Source: Muricoccus pecuniae
Lineage (GTDB): Bacteria; Pseudomonadota; Alphaproteobacteria; Acetobacterales; Acetobacteraceae
Direction of reading: 5' to 3'
DNA length: 64,000 bases
Assembly: GCF_014199205.1 (NCBI RefSeq)
Contig: NZ_JACIJD010000021.1
Span: 1 to 64,000, forward strand
This document shows positions 48,086 to 56,714 of the stretch, one piece after another. The translations under genes and the position numbers were made by a program. The notes under the pieces were generated by a model. That model did not search any database and had not been told where the DNA came from. It saw only the letters and a list, made by a program, of their open reading frames with translations. Numbering within the stretch: the first letter of the stretch is position 1; every line of letters begins with the position of its first letter.

Positions 48086-48976
48086 TCAGGCCTGCTTCAG
48101 CTCGATCAGCGAGCGGCGGATCTTCCGCCCGCGCCGGATGCGGTCCTCGATGAAGCCCGCCTCCCCCCAGCGGATCGCGCGGCCGAAGGCCTGGGCGTCC
48201 TCCGTCAGCCGTGCCAGCATCTCCAGCACCGCCTCGCGGTTGTTGAGGAAGATGTCCCGCCACATGTCCACGTCGCTGGCCGCGATCCGGGTGAAGTCGC
48301 GGAAGCCCGAGGCGGCGAAGCGCAGCACGGCCTCCCGCGTCTCCTGCGCCAGGTCGTCCGCCGTGCCGCAGATGGTGAAGGCGATGAGGTGCGGCAGGTG
48401 GGAGACGATGGCCACCACCTTGTCATGCGTGGCCGCATCCATCGTCTCGATCATCGAGCCCGCGCGCTCCCACAGCGCGCGGACCCGCGCCACCGCCTCG
48501 GGATCGGCGCCCGGCGGCGGGGTGACGATGCACCAGCGCCCGCGGAACAGCTCGGCGAAGCCGGCATCCGGGCCGGAATGCTCCGTCCCCGCCATCGGAT
48601 GCGCGGGAACGAGATGGACGCCCTCCGGCAGCAGCGGCCCGAGGTCCCGCAGCACGCTGCCCTTGGTGGAGCCGACATCGCTGAGGATGCAACCGGGCGC
48701 GAGATGCGGCGCGATATGCGCCATCACCCCGGCATAGGCGCCGACGGGCACGCAGAGGATCACGCCGTCGCAGCCCTGCACGGCGCGGGCGGCGTCGCCC
48801 TCCACCACATCGGCGATGCCGAGCGCGCGGACCCGCTCCAGCGTGTGCTCGCTGCGCGCGGAGGCGACGAGGCTGGCGGCGATGTCGCCCCTCTCCCGCG
48901 CGACGCGCAGGATGGAGGAGCCGACGAGGCCGGGACCGATGATGCAGAGCCGCTGGAAGAGCGGGGCCTCAGCCAT
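48086..48976 (-). CDS. tyrA: Prephenate/arogenate dehydrogenase
   Basis: A 296-residue NAD(P)-dependent dehydrogenase forming 4-hydroxyphenylpyruvate (or tyrosine from arogenate). The N-terminal Rossmann motif is [19 protein letters not shown]. Substrate-binding features include [31 protein letters not shown] (catalytic His) and [17 protein letters not shown]. No ACT domain is attached, so feedback control must be through other residues or partners. It overlaps the hisC stop by 8 bp and is the last gene of the aromatic cluster. Confidence 0.93.
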   Translation of the reverse strand: MAEAPLFQRLCIIGPGLVGSSILRVARERGDIAASLVASARSEHTLERVRALGIADVVEGDAARAVQGCDGVILCVPVGAYAGVMAHIAPHLAPGCILSDVGSTKGSVLRDLGPLLPEGVHLVPAHPMAGTEHSGPDAGFAELFRGRWCIVTPPPGADPEAVARVRALWERAGSMIETMDAATHDKVVAIVSHLPHLIAFTICGTADDLAQETREAVLRFAASGFRDFTRIAASDVDMWRDIFLNNREAVLEMLARLTEDAQAFGRAIRWGEAGFIEDRIRRGRKIRRSLIELKQA

Positions 48977-50051
48977 GACGGAAATCCGCGAGGGCTTCGA
49001 GCACCATGCCGCACTCCTCGGCGGTGCCGATGGTGATGCGAAGGCAGCTCGGCAGGGCGTAGACGCCGACGCCGCGCACGATCAGCCCGCGCGAGCGCAG
49101 ATGCGCGTCGGCTGCCTTCGCGGCCTCGGTGCTGCCGAAGTCGACGAGGATGAAGTTGCCGTGGCTCGGATGCACCGTCAGCCCCAGCTTCTCGAGCCCC
49201 TGCGTCATCCTCGCGCGCCACTCGCTGTTGTGGCGCACGCTCTTGCCCACCCAGTCCGGCTCGGACAGGGCGGCGATGCCGGCGGCCATGGCGGGGGCGG
49301 AGACGTTGAAGGGGCCGCGCACGCGGTTCAGCACGTCGATGATCGCGGGCGGTCCGTAGCACCAGCCGAGCCGGATGCCGCCCAGCCCCCAGACCTTGCT
49401 GAAGGTGCGCGTCATCACCGTGTTGGTGCCCGCATCCACCAGCGCCTGGCCGGGGTCGTAGCCGGGGTCCTCGACATATTCGGCATAGGCGCTGTCGAGG
49501 ATCAGCAGGATGTCCTCGCGCAGCCCTGCGCGGAGGCGGTTCACCTCGGACTGCGGCAGCAGCGCGCCCGTCGGGTTGTTCGGGTTGGCGAGGATCACGA
49601 GGCGGGTGCGCGGGCCGCAGGCGGCGATGAGGCCGTCCACATCGGCCACGAGGTTCTTCTCCGGCACCTTGATGACACTGCACCCCGCCCAGCGCCCCGT
49701 CAGCTCGTACATGAGGAAGCCGTGGGCTGACATGACAAGTTCTGTCCCCTCGCCGCCATAGGCGAGGATGAGCAGGGCCAGGATCTCGTCCGAGCCGTTG
49801 CCGGTGACGATGCGGGCGGGGTCGAGCCCGTGATGTCGCCCGATCGCCTCCCGCAGCGCGGTCGCGCCGCCATCGGGATAGCGGTGCGCCTCCCGCCCCG
49901 CCTCGGCGATAGCGGCGATGGCGGCCGGGGGAGGCCCGAAGGGGCCCTCGTTGGAGGAGAGCTTCACGATCCGGTTCACCCCCGGGACCTTCGATTCGCC
50001 CCCGACATAGGGCTCGACCGAGAGGATGGAGGGGCGGGGCATCACGGGCAT
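48969..50051 (-). CDS. hisC: Histidinol-phosphate / aromatic aminotransferase
   Basis: A 360-residue PLP enzyme of the HisC type. The start [21 protein letters not shown] and [17 protein letters not shown] are HisC-like. The PLP lysine lies in [17 protein letters not shown], with NPNNPTG and DSAYAEYV nearby. It sits between chorismate mutase and tyrA, so in this organism it probably transaminates hydroxyphenylpyruvate, as such HisC proteins do in several bacteria, and may also serve histidine synthesis. The upstream chorismate mutase gene ends 69 bp before it. Confidence 0.92.
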   Translation of the reverse strand: MPVMPRPSILSVEPYVGGESKVPGVNRIVKLSSNEGPFGPPPAAIAAIAEAGREAHRYPDGGATALREAIGRHHGLDPARIVTGNGSDEILALLILAYGGEGTELVMSAHGFLMYELTGRWAGCSVIKVPEKNLVADVDGLIAACGPRTRLVILANPNNPTGALLPQSEVNRLRAGLREDILLILDSAYAEYVEDPGYDPGQALVDAGTNTVMTRTFSKVWGLGGIRLGWCYGPPAIIDVLNRVRGPFNVSAPAMAAGIAALSEPDWVGKSVRHNSEWRARMTQGLEKLGLTVHPSHGNFILVDFGSTEAAKAADAHLRSRGLIVRGVGVYALPSCLRITIGTAEECGMVLEALADFRHG

Positions 50052-50120
50052 GGCGGCATCTCCGTCAGGGGGCGGGCGGCCCTGCCGCCGCTGGAGCGGG
50101 CGGCGTGCCGCGGCGAGGGG

Positions 50121-50999
50121 TCAGGCAGGTTCGGGCTCGGGCTCGGCATAGCCGCCGATGACGGTGGGGCCGAGCGGGGCGAGGGCGGCGAGGCGCGGAT
50201 CTTCCGCCCCGACCAGCCCCTCCACCTCCGCCAAGGCATGGGGGCCGCCGGCCGGGAGGATAAGGCGGCGCGGGGTGAGCCCGGCGGCGTCCAGGGCGGC
50301 CATCAGCGCGTCCCGCGAGGAGCCGGACGCGCGCTCCAGCCGGATCAGGCCGCGGTCGCGCGGGGTGGCGTCGGCGGCGAAGCGGGCGACGACCAGCGCG
50401 CCCGGCAGGGCCTGCCCCGGCCCGAGCAGGAAGGGCAGGGCGGCCACCACCTGCAGGCGCGGCGCGTCGAGCCCCACCCACCAGGCGGCCTTCGCCGGCT
50501 CCCCATCCACCGGGGCGGGCAGGACCGCGACGGGGGACTCCCCGGCCGAGAGGGCGGCCAGCGCGGGGGCAGGACCGGCATGGCAGCGCAGCGGCGTGTC
50601 CAGGCCGAAATGCCCGCGCGCGGCCGCCTGCGTCTCCGCCAGGGCGGCGACCGAGAAATCCGATTGCAGGCGGAGCGAGGAGGCGATCACCTCCCGCCAC
50701 AGCCGCGCCACCGTCTCGCGCGGCATGGGGCCGCGGTGCCGGGCGAACAGCCGTCGCAGGATCAGCGCCTCCCGCCCCGGGCGGAAGCTCGCGCCGCCGG
50801 CCTTCATCCCCTGGGCCGAGAGCTGGGCCGAGAGCGCCGCCCGCCGCATCAGCAGGTCGTGCAGGGCGTCGTCGATGGCGTCGAACTCGGCGCGGGCGGC
50901 GGCGAGCGCGCTGGGCTGCACGACGGAAGGGTCGGCGAGGGCGGGGTCGGCGAGGCCGGGGTTGGCGAGGCCGGGGTTGGCGAGGACGGGGTCGGGCAT
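50121..50999 (-). CDS. Chorismate mutase with prephenate-dehydratase-like C-terminal region
   Basis: A 292-residue protein. Residues about 30-115 form a type II (AroQ) chorismate mutase helix set: EFDAIDDALHDLLMRRAALS, ILRRLFARHRGPMPRETVAR and LWREVIASSLRLQ, which supply the Arg and Gln/Glu active-site positions. The rest (RGHFGLDTPLRCHAG onward) resembles a degenerate prephenate-dehydratase-like lobe, but key dehydratase motifs are not readable. It converts chorismate to prephenate for the adjacent tyrA. I start at the ATG at 50999. An extra 19 codons upstream would be out of family. The N-terminus holds four 15-bp repeats. Confidence 0.82.
   Translation of the reverse strand: MPDPVLANPGLANPGLADPALADPSVVQPSALAAARAEFDAIDDALHDLLMRRAALSAQLSAQGMKAGGASFRPGREALILRRLFARHRGPMPRETVARLWREVIASSLRLQSDFSVAALAETQAAARGHFGLDTPLRCHAGPAPALAALSAGESPVAVLPAPVDGEPAKAAWWVGLDAPRLQVVAALPFLLGPGQALPGALVVARFAADATPRDRGLIRLERASGSSRDALMAALDAAGLTPRRLILPAGGPHALAEVEGLVGAEDPRLAALAPLGPTVIGGYAEPEPEPA
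50931..50990 (-). repeat. Four 15-bp tandem repeats at the chorismate mutase N-terminus
   Basis: Units at 50931-50945, 50946-50960, 50961-50975 and 50976-50990, each near GTCGGCGAGGCCGGG on the plus strand, with one or two changes between adjacent copies. They encode an (A/G)-L-A-(N/D)-P-type pentad near the start of the protein. The count can change without breaking frame. Confidence 0.92.
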
Positions 51000-51111
51000 G
51001 GGACCCGGGGGGTCTAGCGCCCCCTTGTGATGGCGCCAAGGCTGCCGGGCCGGCACGCCGCCTCACGCGCCGCCTTGCCCCCCCGTCCCGGGGCTCCTAA
51101 TCCTCCCGGCC
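51000..51111. promoter_or_regulatory. Divergent promoter region, chorismate mutase / metX
   Basis: A 112-bp gap between divergent aromatic and methionine genes. I checked for a SAM-II type riboswitch before metX and saw no convincing core. The space is short but enough for two promoters. Confidence 0.35.
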
Positions 51112-52266
51112 ATGAGCGAGGTCATCCCCTCCCTGCCGGACGTGGAGCATCAGCGGGTCCTCTTCCCCGAGGGGCTGATGCTCGATTGCGGGGTGAAGGT
51201 CGCGCCGCTCGCCGTGGCCTACCGCACCTATGGCACGCTGAACGAGGCCCGGAGCAACGCCGTGCTCGTCTGCCACGCCCTGACCGGGGACCAGTACGTC
51301 GCCGAGACCCATCCGGTGACGGGAAAGCCGGGCTGGTGGGGCAATCTCGTCGGCCCCGGCCTGCCCGTGGACACCGACCGCTTCTTCGTCATCTGCGCCA
51401 ACGTGCTCGGCGGCTGCATGGGCAGCTCCGGCCCGCCGGAGGAGATGACGGATGGGGAGGGGCGCGGCCAGGGCCGCCCCTGGGGCACCGATTTCCCGAG
51501 CGTGACCATCCGCGACATGGTCCGCGCCCAGAAGCGGCTGGTGGAGCATCTCGGCATCGGGCGGCTGCTGGCGGTGATCGGCGGCTCCATGGGGGGGATG
51601 CAGGCCCTGCAATGGGCCGCGACCTATCCCGAGAGCGTCTTCGCCTGCGCGCCCATCGCGACGGCGGCCCACCATTCCGCCCAGAACATCGCCTTCCACG
51701 AGGTCGGCCGCGCGGCCATCCATGCCGACCCCGACTGGTGCGGCGGCGCCTACTGGCGGGAGGGGCGGCTGCCCGCCCAGGGCCTCTCGGTCGCGCGCAT
51801 GGTGGCGCACATCACCTATCTCTCGGAGAGCGCGCTGACGCGGAAGTTCGGGCGCCGGCTCCAGGGCGCGAAGGCGCTCACCTTCCTGGAGGACGTCTTC
51901 GCGGTGGAGAGCTATCTCCGCCACCAGGGCAGCACCTTCATCCGCCGCTTCGACGCGAATTCCTACCTCACCATCACCCGCGCCATGGACTATTTCGACC
52001 TCGCCGCCGACCATGGCGGGGACCTCTCCCTCGCCTTCCGCGGCACGCCGACGCGCTTCTTCGTCGCCTCCTTCTCCTCCGACTGGCTCTTCCCCACGGC
52101 GGAGAGCCGGGCGGTCACCCGCGCGCTGAACCGCGCCGCCGCGCGCACCTCCTTCATCGAGCTGGAATCCGACAAGGGCCACGACGCCTTCCTGCTGGAC
52201 GAGCCGGAGTTCCACGCGGCCCTGGGCGGCTTCCTCTCCGGCGCGGCCGAGGCGGCGGGGCTCTGA
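51112..52266 (+). CDS. metX: Homoserine O-acyltransferase
   Basis: A 384-residue alpha/beta-hydrolase-fold acyltransferase that activates homoserine with an acyl group for methionine synthesis. The nucleophile elbow is [15 protein letters not shown] (Ser), the acid is [13 protein letters not shown] (Asp), and the catalytic His is in [14 protein letters not shown]. Also diagnostic are [26 protein letters not shown] and [11 protein letters not shown]. Recent work shows MetX proteins may use acetyl- or succinyl-CoA, so I do not choose. It forms a two-gene unit with metW 2 bp downstream. Confidence 0.95.
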   Translation: MSEVIPSLPDVEHQRVLFPEGLMLDCGVKVAPLAVAYRTYGTLNEARSNAVLVCHALTGDQYVAETHPVTGKPGWWGNLVGPGLPVDTDRFFVICANVLGGCMGSSGPPEEMTDGEGRGQGRPWGTDFPSVTIRDMVRAQKRLVEHLGIGRLLAVIGGSMGGMQALQWAATYPESVFACAPIATAAHHSAQNIAFHEVGRAAIHADPDWCGGAYWREGRLPAQGLSVARMVAHITYLSESALTRKFGRRLQGAKALTFLEDVFAVESYLRHQGSTFIRRFDANSYLTITRAMDYFDLAADHGGDLSLAFRGTPTRFFVASFSSDWLFPTAESRAVTRALNRAAARTSFIELESDKGHDAFLLDEPEFHAALGGFLSGAAEAAGL

Positions 52267-52268
52267 GC

Positions 52269-52916
52269 ATGGGAATGAAGCCGAAGGAGCCGATCCGCTA
52301 CGTCGCCAAGAACATGCGGCTCGACCTCCGCCTGATCGCGGAGATGATCCCCGAGGGCGCGAAGGTGCTCGACATCGGCTGCGGCGACGGCGCCCTCATC
52401 GAGCACCTGACGCGCGAGAAGCGTGCCGATGCCCGCGGCATCGAGATCGACATGGCCGAGGCCACGCGCGCGGTGGCGGCGGGCCTCGCCGTGATCCATG
52501 GCGACGCCGATGCCGACCTCGCCCACTACCCCGACGGAGCCTTCGACTACGTCGTGCTCTCCCGCACGCTGCAGGCCGTGGAGAGGCCGCGGGAGGTGCT
52601 GCGGCAGATGCTGCGCATCGGCACCCACGCGATCGTCTCCTTCCCCAATTTCGGCCACTGGCAGATGCGCTGGCGCCTGCTCTGGACCGGGCGGATGCCG
52701 GACACGGACACCTGGAACCGCCCGTGGTACGAGACGCCGAATATCCACCCCTGCACCATCCTCGACTTCGTGGCCCTCTGCGAGAGGGACGGCTACGCCG
52801 TAGATGCCTGGCTGGCGGTGGACGAGCACGGCAGCCGCGCGCCCTGGCGCGAGAGCCTGCGGCTGGCGAACCTCTTCGGGGAGCAGGCCCTCTTCCTGCT
52901 GCGGCGGAAGGGCTGA
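52269..52916 (+). CDS. metW: MetW methyltransferase-like protein
   Basis: A 215-residue class I SAM-dependent methyltransferase-like protein. SAM-binding motif I is VLDIGCGDGALIEHL, with RGIEIDMAEATRAV and VVLSRTLQAVERPREVL as further family parts. The string AIVSFPNFGHWQMRWRLLW is diagnostic of MetW. MetW is needed with MetX for methionine synthesis in several bacteria. The ATG starts 2 bp after the metX stop, so they are co-translated. A second ATG lies two codons in. Confidence 0.94.
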   Translation: MGMKPKEPIRYVAKNMRLDLRLIAEMIPEGAKVLDIGCGDGALIEHLTREKRADARGIEIDMAEATRAVAAGLAVIHGDADADLAHYPDGAFDYVVLSRTLQAVERPREVLRQMLRIGTHAIVSFPNFGHWQMRWRLLWTGRMPDTDTWNRPWYETPNIHPCTILDFVALCERDGYAVDAWLAVDEHGSRAPWRESLRLANLFGEQALFLLRRKG

Positions 52917-53237
52917 TTGCGCCATCCCGTCACGCCCGACGGGCGCTACTTCGTGGTGCGCGGCCGGCTCTGGCGCATGGCCGACCCCTCTCTGCCCGAG
53001 GAGCGCCGTGCGTTGCTCACCCGAGAACTGATGGCCGCCCGGCGCGCGGTGGGCACGGCCCTGCGATCGGGTGACGAGGCCGCGCTGCAGGCCGCGCGGG
53101 CCGGGGTGGACGAGGCCAAGCGCGCGCTCGGGGAGCGGGGTCCGCCCTGGTGGGAGGACGGGGCGCCGGACCTCAACAGGCACCTGGCGAAGAACACGCC
53201 CTATGCGGAATGGTTCGCCGGGATGGAGGGGGCATAG
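52917..53237 (+). CDS. Conserved small hypothetical protein
   Basis: A 106-residue protein with the start HPVTPDGRYFVVRGRLWRMA followed by SLPEERRALLTRELMAARRAV. I have seen this opening in many proteobacterial hypothetical proteins, which lets me call it a real gene, but I cannot attach a function. The TTG start directly follows the metW stop, so it is probably translated by reinitiation. The C-terminal piece (PPWWEDGAPDLNRHLAKNTPYAEWF) is Trp-rich. No membrane segment or cofactor motif. Confidence 0.75.
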   Translation: MRHPVTPDGRYFVVRGRLWRMADPSLPEERRALLTRELMAARRAVGTALRSGDEAALQAARAGVDEAKRALGERGPPWWEDGAPDLNRHLAKNTPYAEWFAGMEGA

Positions 53238-53266
53238 CCCTTCAAAAACAAGCGCCTGAGCACCAT

Positions 53267-53683
53267 ATGGGGTTCATGCGCCAGACCCTCGCGGGGCTTC
53301 CGGCCGACCCGTCCCCGCCAATTCCCCCCACCCTCCGCCGCCGTGTCGCCCGCCTGTCCCGGGCAGTGCGGGAGCGGCGCGCGATGGAGCTGCTCTATGG
53401 CGGCGCCTGGCGCGTCGTGCACCCGCACGCCATCGGGCGGATGGGCACGGGGAAGGTCGGGCTGCTCACCTGGCAGACCGCCGGCCTCGCCCGCGGTCCC
53501 GGCGATCCGGGGGAGGGGTGGCGCATGTTCGACGTGGCCCGGATCGAGGCGACGCGCGCGCTGCGGGCCCATTTCGCCCCGCGCCCGCGCGGCGGCCGGG
53601 CCTGGACGGCGGGAATCGACGCGCCCATGGCCGAGGTGCCGCCCCGGGCGGAGGCCCTGGCGGAACTGTCCGCCCCGGCCTGA
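53267..53683 (+). CDS. WYL-domain-like protein (fragment-like)
   Basis: A 138-residue protein whose middle resembles a stand-alone WYL-type domain: MELLYGGAWRVVHPHAIGRM then LTWQTAGLARG and WRMFDVARIEATRAL. WYL domains bind ligands and often regulate defence or stress systems. There is no helix-turn-helix in the protein. The ATG at 53267 or the one three codons later may be the start. It converges on the BLUF gene. Confidence in the family call is modest. Confidence 0.55.
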   Translation: MGFMRQTLAGLPADPSPPIPPTLRRRVARLSRAVRERRAMELLYGGAWRVVHPHAIGRMGTGKVGLLTWQTAGLARGPGDPGEGWRMFDVARIEATRALRAHFAPRPRGGRAWTAGIDAPMAEVPPRAEALAELSAPA

Positions 53684-53690
53684 TCCCTTC

Positions 53691-54122
53691 TCAGGCCGCG
53701 CTCGTCCGGGCGATCGCGCCGCGCAGGAGACCAAGCACCTCCTGCGAGGCGATGGCCGCCCGGTTCTCCCGGGTGAACTGGGCGTAGTGCGCCTCGCGGG
53801 CCGCCTCCCGACCGACATAGGCCATGGCCCATTCGCCGAACTCCCGCGCCGGGGCGGGATCGCAGGCCAGGACCACGGTGCCTCGATGCCTCTCGTCGAT
53901 CTGGATTCGCTCGAACACCTTCTCCACCGCGGCCCGGCTGCCCTCCAGCACTTGCGCGAAGCAGTCTTCGCTGAAGAGCAGGGCGCCGGTGATCCCGTCC
54001 CGCGTGTTGTTGCGCCTCGACGCATTGAGGATCTGCATGACCTCGCGCTCGTTCTCCGCCGCGGAGCCCGACAGGGCGCTCCGGCTGACATAGACCAGCC
54101 GGCAGAGCGGGGCCTTCCTCAC
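53691..54122 (-). CDS. Stand-alone BLUF-domain blue-light photoreceptor
   Basis: A 143-residue BLUF (sensor of blue light using FAD) protein. The signaling residues are visible: Tyr11 in LCRLVYVSRSAL, Asn38/Asn39 in ASRRNNTRDGITGALLF, Gln57 in FAQVLEGSR and Trp98/Met100 in GEWAMAY. FAD binding is expected. After about residue 105 only a short helix remains, so there is no output domain. The ATG overlaps the stop of the upstream GGDEF-EAL gene (ATGA), so the pair is co-translated. The likely partner output is therefore cyclic di-GMP metabolism. Confidence 0.95.
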   Translation of the reverse strand: MRKAPLCRLVYVSRSALSGSAAENEREVMQILNASRRNNTRDGITGALLFSEDCFAQVLEGSRAAVEKVFERIQIDERHRGTVVLACDPAPAREFGEWAMAYVGREAAREAHYAQFTRENRAAIASQEVLGLLRGAIARTSAA

Positions 54123-55567
54123 TTCCGCGCTTCCTCCTCGATCCCTGCCAGGCGCTCGCCGAGTCGCGCGATCAGCTCCGCCACCTCGGTCGCCGGAACC
54201 GGCCTGCTGAGCAGGAAGCCCTGGGCCTCCGTGCAGCCCTCGCCGCGCACCCGCTCCATCTGCTCGGCCGTCTCCACGCCCTCGACGGTCGTCCGCATGC
54301 CCAGATTCGTGCCCAGGGCCGCGATGGCGCGCACGACCGCGGGATCATCGGCGAAGGCGCGGTCGATCTTCACCCGGTCGAAGGGGAAGCTGCGGAGCTG
54401 GGTGAAGGAGGAGTAGCCCGTGCCGAAATCGTCCAGCGAGACCTGCACGCCCAGCGCCTTGAGCGCGGCGAGCTGCCCGATGGCCGATCTGGATTCGCTG
54501 AGCAGGACGCTCTCCGTCACCTCCAGCTCCAGTCGCGAGCTCGGCAGGCCCGAGACCGAGAGCGCCGTGGCCACCTTCTTCACCAGCGTGCCGCTGGCGA
54601 ATTGCGGCACCGCCACGTTGACGGCGACGGTCAGCGCATCGGGCCAGCGCATCGCTTCGGTGCAGGCCTCCCGCAGGACCCATTCGCCGATCTCGTCCAT
54701 CAGCCCCAACTCCTCCGCCAGGGGCACGAAGCGGTCCGGCGGGACGAGACCGCGCTGGGGATGGCGCCAGCGGATCAGGGCCTCGAAGCCGGCGAGGCAG
54801 TTCTCCGCAAGGTCGACCTGGGGCTGGTAGAACAGCTCGAACTGGCCGAGGGCGAGGGCGGCGCGGAGATCGAATTCCAGCGCCCGGCGGGCCTCGGCCG
54901 CCTCCTCCAGCTCCTGCTCGAAGAAGTGGAACCGGCCCCGCCCGTCGGACTTGGCCTTGTAGAGCGCGAGGTCGGCGCGGCGCAGGACGAGCTCCGCCTC
55001 CGAGCCCGGCCGGGCGAAGGCGATGCCGATGCTCGCGCCGACATGGGCGATGCAGCCGTCGATGAGGTAGGGGCGGCCCAGCAGGTCCACCAGCCGGGCG
55101 GCGATTCGCGAGACCGCTTCCTGGCCGGCCAGACCTTCCAGCAGCACGGCGAACTCGTCCCCGCCCAGCCGGGCGGCGAGGTCGGCGTCCCGCAGGGCGG
55201 AGCGCAGCCGCACGCCGACATGGCGGAGCAGGGCGTCACCGGCCGCGTGGCCGAGGTTGTCGTTCACCCCCTTGAAGCGGTCGAGGTCGATGAGCAGCAC
55301 CGCCAGTTCCTGCGGTGCCGGCTGCAGCGGGGCGGGGCGGCCGAAGGCGAGCGCCTCTTCCAGCCGGGCGCGGAACTCGGCACGGTCGGCAAGCTCCGTC
55401 AGCGTGTCCCCGCGCCAGAGCGGGCGCGCGCAGGCCTCGCAGCGGCGCTCCTCGCTCCGCCTTGCGGATGGCCGCAAAGAACCCTCCATGACCGAACGGC
55501 CTCCGCCCGCTGTTTCGACATGGCCAATTTGGAGGAGCTTGGTGGACAGGCCGTAAACGTGCCGCAC
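54119..55567 (-). CDS. GGDEF-EAL cyclic di-GMP protein
   Basis: A 482-residue protein with diguanylate cyclase and phosphodiesterase domains. The cyclase has an intact GGDEF (135-139) and an inhibitory I-site RDAD at 126-129 (RxxD, five residues ahead). The EAL domain has EAL at 262-264, Asn317 in VAVNVAV, Glu349/Glu352, DDFGTG with Asp379/Asp380, Lys400 in VKIDR, Glu429 in VEGVET and Gln449. All catalytic residues look present, so both activities are possible. The N-terminus (1-60) has a C43-x-x-C46 pair but no recognised sensor domain. It precedes the BLUF gene by a 4-bp overlap. Confidence 0.94.
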   Translation of the reverse strand: MRHVYGLSTKLLQIGHVETAGGGRSVMEGSLRPSARRSEERRCEACARPLWRGDTLTELADRAEFRARLEEALAFGRPAPLQPAPQELAVLLIDLDRFKGVNDNLGHAAGDALLRHVGVRLRSALRDADLAARLGGDEFAVLLEGLAGQEAVSRIAARLVDLLGRPYLIDGCIAHVGASIGIAFARPGSEAELVLRRADLALYKAKSDGRGRFHFFEQELEEAAEARRALEFDLRAALALGQFELFYQPQVDLAENCLAGFEALIRWRHPQRGLVPPDRFVPLAEELGLMDEIGEWVLREACTEAMRWPDALTVAVNVAVPQFASGTLVKKVATALSVSGLPSSRLELEVTESVLLSESRSAIGQLAALKALGVQVSLDDFGTGYSSFTQLRSFPFDRVKIDRAFADDPAVVRAIAALGTNLGMRTTVEGVETAEQMERVRGEGCTEAQGFLLSRPVPATEVAELIARLGERLAGIEEEARK

Positions 55568-55640
55568 CCGTTCCGTCCCCGAGCGATCCGCCCTAAGATC
55601 GCGGGGGGCCTCGGGGGAGGCCCCGGGGGAAGTTCACCAC

Positions 55641-56159
55641 TTGGCCGCGCCTATCCTGCGCCTCTGGCTGCTCGCGCTCGCGGGCGCCGCGCTCTCCGCT
55701 TGCGGGTCCACCCGCGGGCCGGTCCCGGCCGGCCATGGCTATGAGGCGGGGGAGGGCTATCAATCCTGCGTGCCCTATGCCCGGGCCCGGTCGGGGCTCG
55801 ATCTGCGCGGGGATGGCTGGCAGTGGTGGGAAGCCGCCGCCGGGCGCTACGACCGCGGCTCGCAGCCACGGCCGGGGGCGGTGCTGGTCTTCCAGCGGAC
55901 CTCGCGCCTGCGGGACGGGCACGTGGCGGTGGTGTCGCGCGTGACGGGCGCCCGGGAGATCCGGGTGGACCATGCCAACTGGGCCTCGGGCGGGCTGAAG
56001 GGGCGCGTGGCGCGGGACCAGGCGGTGATCGACGTCTCCCCCCGCAACGACTGGACGGAGGTGCGGGTCTGGTACCCGCCGGCCGGGGTGGTGGGGGCTA
56101 CGGTCTTTCCCGCCTACGGCTTCATCCACCCCACCCGGCGCTGGGCCCTGGCGGACTGA
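55641..56159 (+). CDS. CHAP-domain lipoprotein (cell-wall amidase/endopeptidase-like)
   Basis: A 172-residue exported protein. The leader LWLLALAGAALSACGS is a lipobox (LSAC), so it is probably a lipoprotein. The CHAP core shows the candidate nucleophile Cys in GYQSCVPYARARSG, catalytic His in DGHVAVVSRVTG and a following polar residue. CHAP enzymes cleave peptidoglycan. TTG start with GGGGGAAG about 8 bases ahead. Divergent from the GGDEF-EAL gene, with 73 bp between starts. Confidence 0.82.
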   Translation: MAAPILRLWLLALAGAALSACGSTRGPVPAGHGYEAGEGYQSCVPYARARSGLDLRGDGWQWWEAAAGRYDRGSQPRPGAVLVFQRTSRLRDGHVAVVSRVTGAREIRVDHANWASGGLKGRVARDQAVIDVSPRNDWTEVRVWYPPAGVVGATVFPAYGFIHPTRRWALAD

Positions 56160-56187
56160 CCCGCCCCCACGCCCCTCACGCCCCCTC

Positions 56188-56203
56188 ATGACGGAACCGT
56201 CAT
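56188..56203. repeat. Inverted repeat in the CHAP-tatA gap
   Basis: A 16-base inverted repeat (ATGACGG at 56188-56194 and CCGTCAT at 56197-56203, spacer AA). It could be an operator or a weak terminator. There is no T run. Confidence 0.3.
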
Positions 56204-56364
56204 CCGCCCATTGCGTCCGGCCGCCGGATGGCCCATGTCCTTTTCCGGGCTTTCGCGGGGCTGGCGTGCCGGTTTACCCCCGGAGGACGCGGCCCTAATC
56301 TCCGCCCGGAAACGTGGCAGGGGCCGCCGGCCCGCCAGAGCACGCAAGGATATCGGGGCGTCAC

Positions 56365-56643
56365 ATGGGTTCGTTCAGCATCTGGCACTGGCTCGTCGTG
56401 CTGCTGGTCGTGCTGCTGCTCTTCGGCAGCGGCAAGATCAGCGGGCTGATGGGCGACCTCGCCACGGGCATCAAGTCCTTCAAGAAGAACATCAAGGAGG
56501 ACGACACGGACGCCTCGATGGCCGACAACTCGGCCACGCCGCCGGCAGGCAACCTGCCGTCGCCCAACGCTCATGGCACGGGCATCCACTCCTCCACCGA
56601 CCCGAACCGCACCGTGGTGCGCCAGCCCCCCGGCCCGGTCTGA
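56365..56643 (+). CDS. tatA: Twin-arginine translocase subunit TatA
   Basis: A 92-residue protein: one N-terminal transmembrane helix ([20 protein letters not shown]) with the FG hinge, then the amphipathic helix [19 protein letters not shown], then an acidic, disordered tail. This is the TatA/TatB plan. The tail is Pro/Asn/Thr-rich and somewhat long. Here tatA stands alone, without tatB or tatC nearby. The ATG at 56365 starts a normal TatA. It ends at a strong terminator. Confidence 0.93.
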   Translation: MGSFSIWHWLVVLLVVLLLFGSGKISGLMGDLATGIKSFKKNIKEDDTDASMADNSATPPAGNLPSPNAHGTGIHSSTDPNRTVVRQPPGPV

Positions 56644-56665
56644 TCTGGGCCTGACGGCATGATGG

Positions 56666-56699
56666 CGCGCCGGTCCCGCAGGGGGCCGGCGCGTTTCTC
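56666..56699 (+). terminator. Terminator after tatA
   Basis: A perfect 8-bp GC stem (56666-56673 with 56686-56693) followed by TTTCTCT. It lies 22 bases beyond the tatA stop and insulates the mtn genes. Confidence 0.7.
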
Positions 56700-56714
56700 T
56701 GTGGGGAGGAGAGG

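Noticed and set aside
50121-50700. Full prephenate dehydratase (PheA) activity in the chorismate mutase protein
   Set aside because: The C-terminal region only loosely resembles that fold; the diagnostic dehydratase motifs and an ACT domain are not readable.
51000-51111. A possible SAM-II riboswitch before metX
   Set aside because: The expected pseudoknot elements are not visible and the gap is short.
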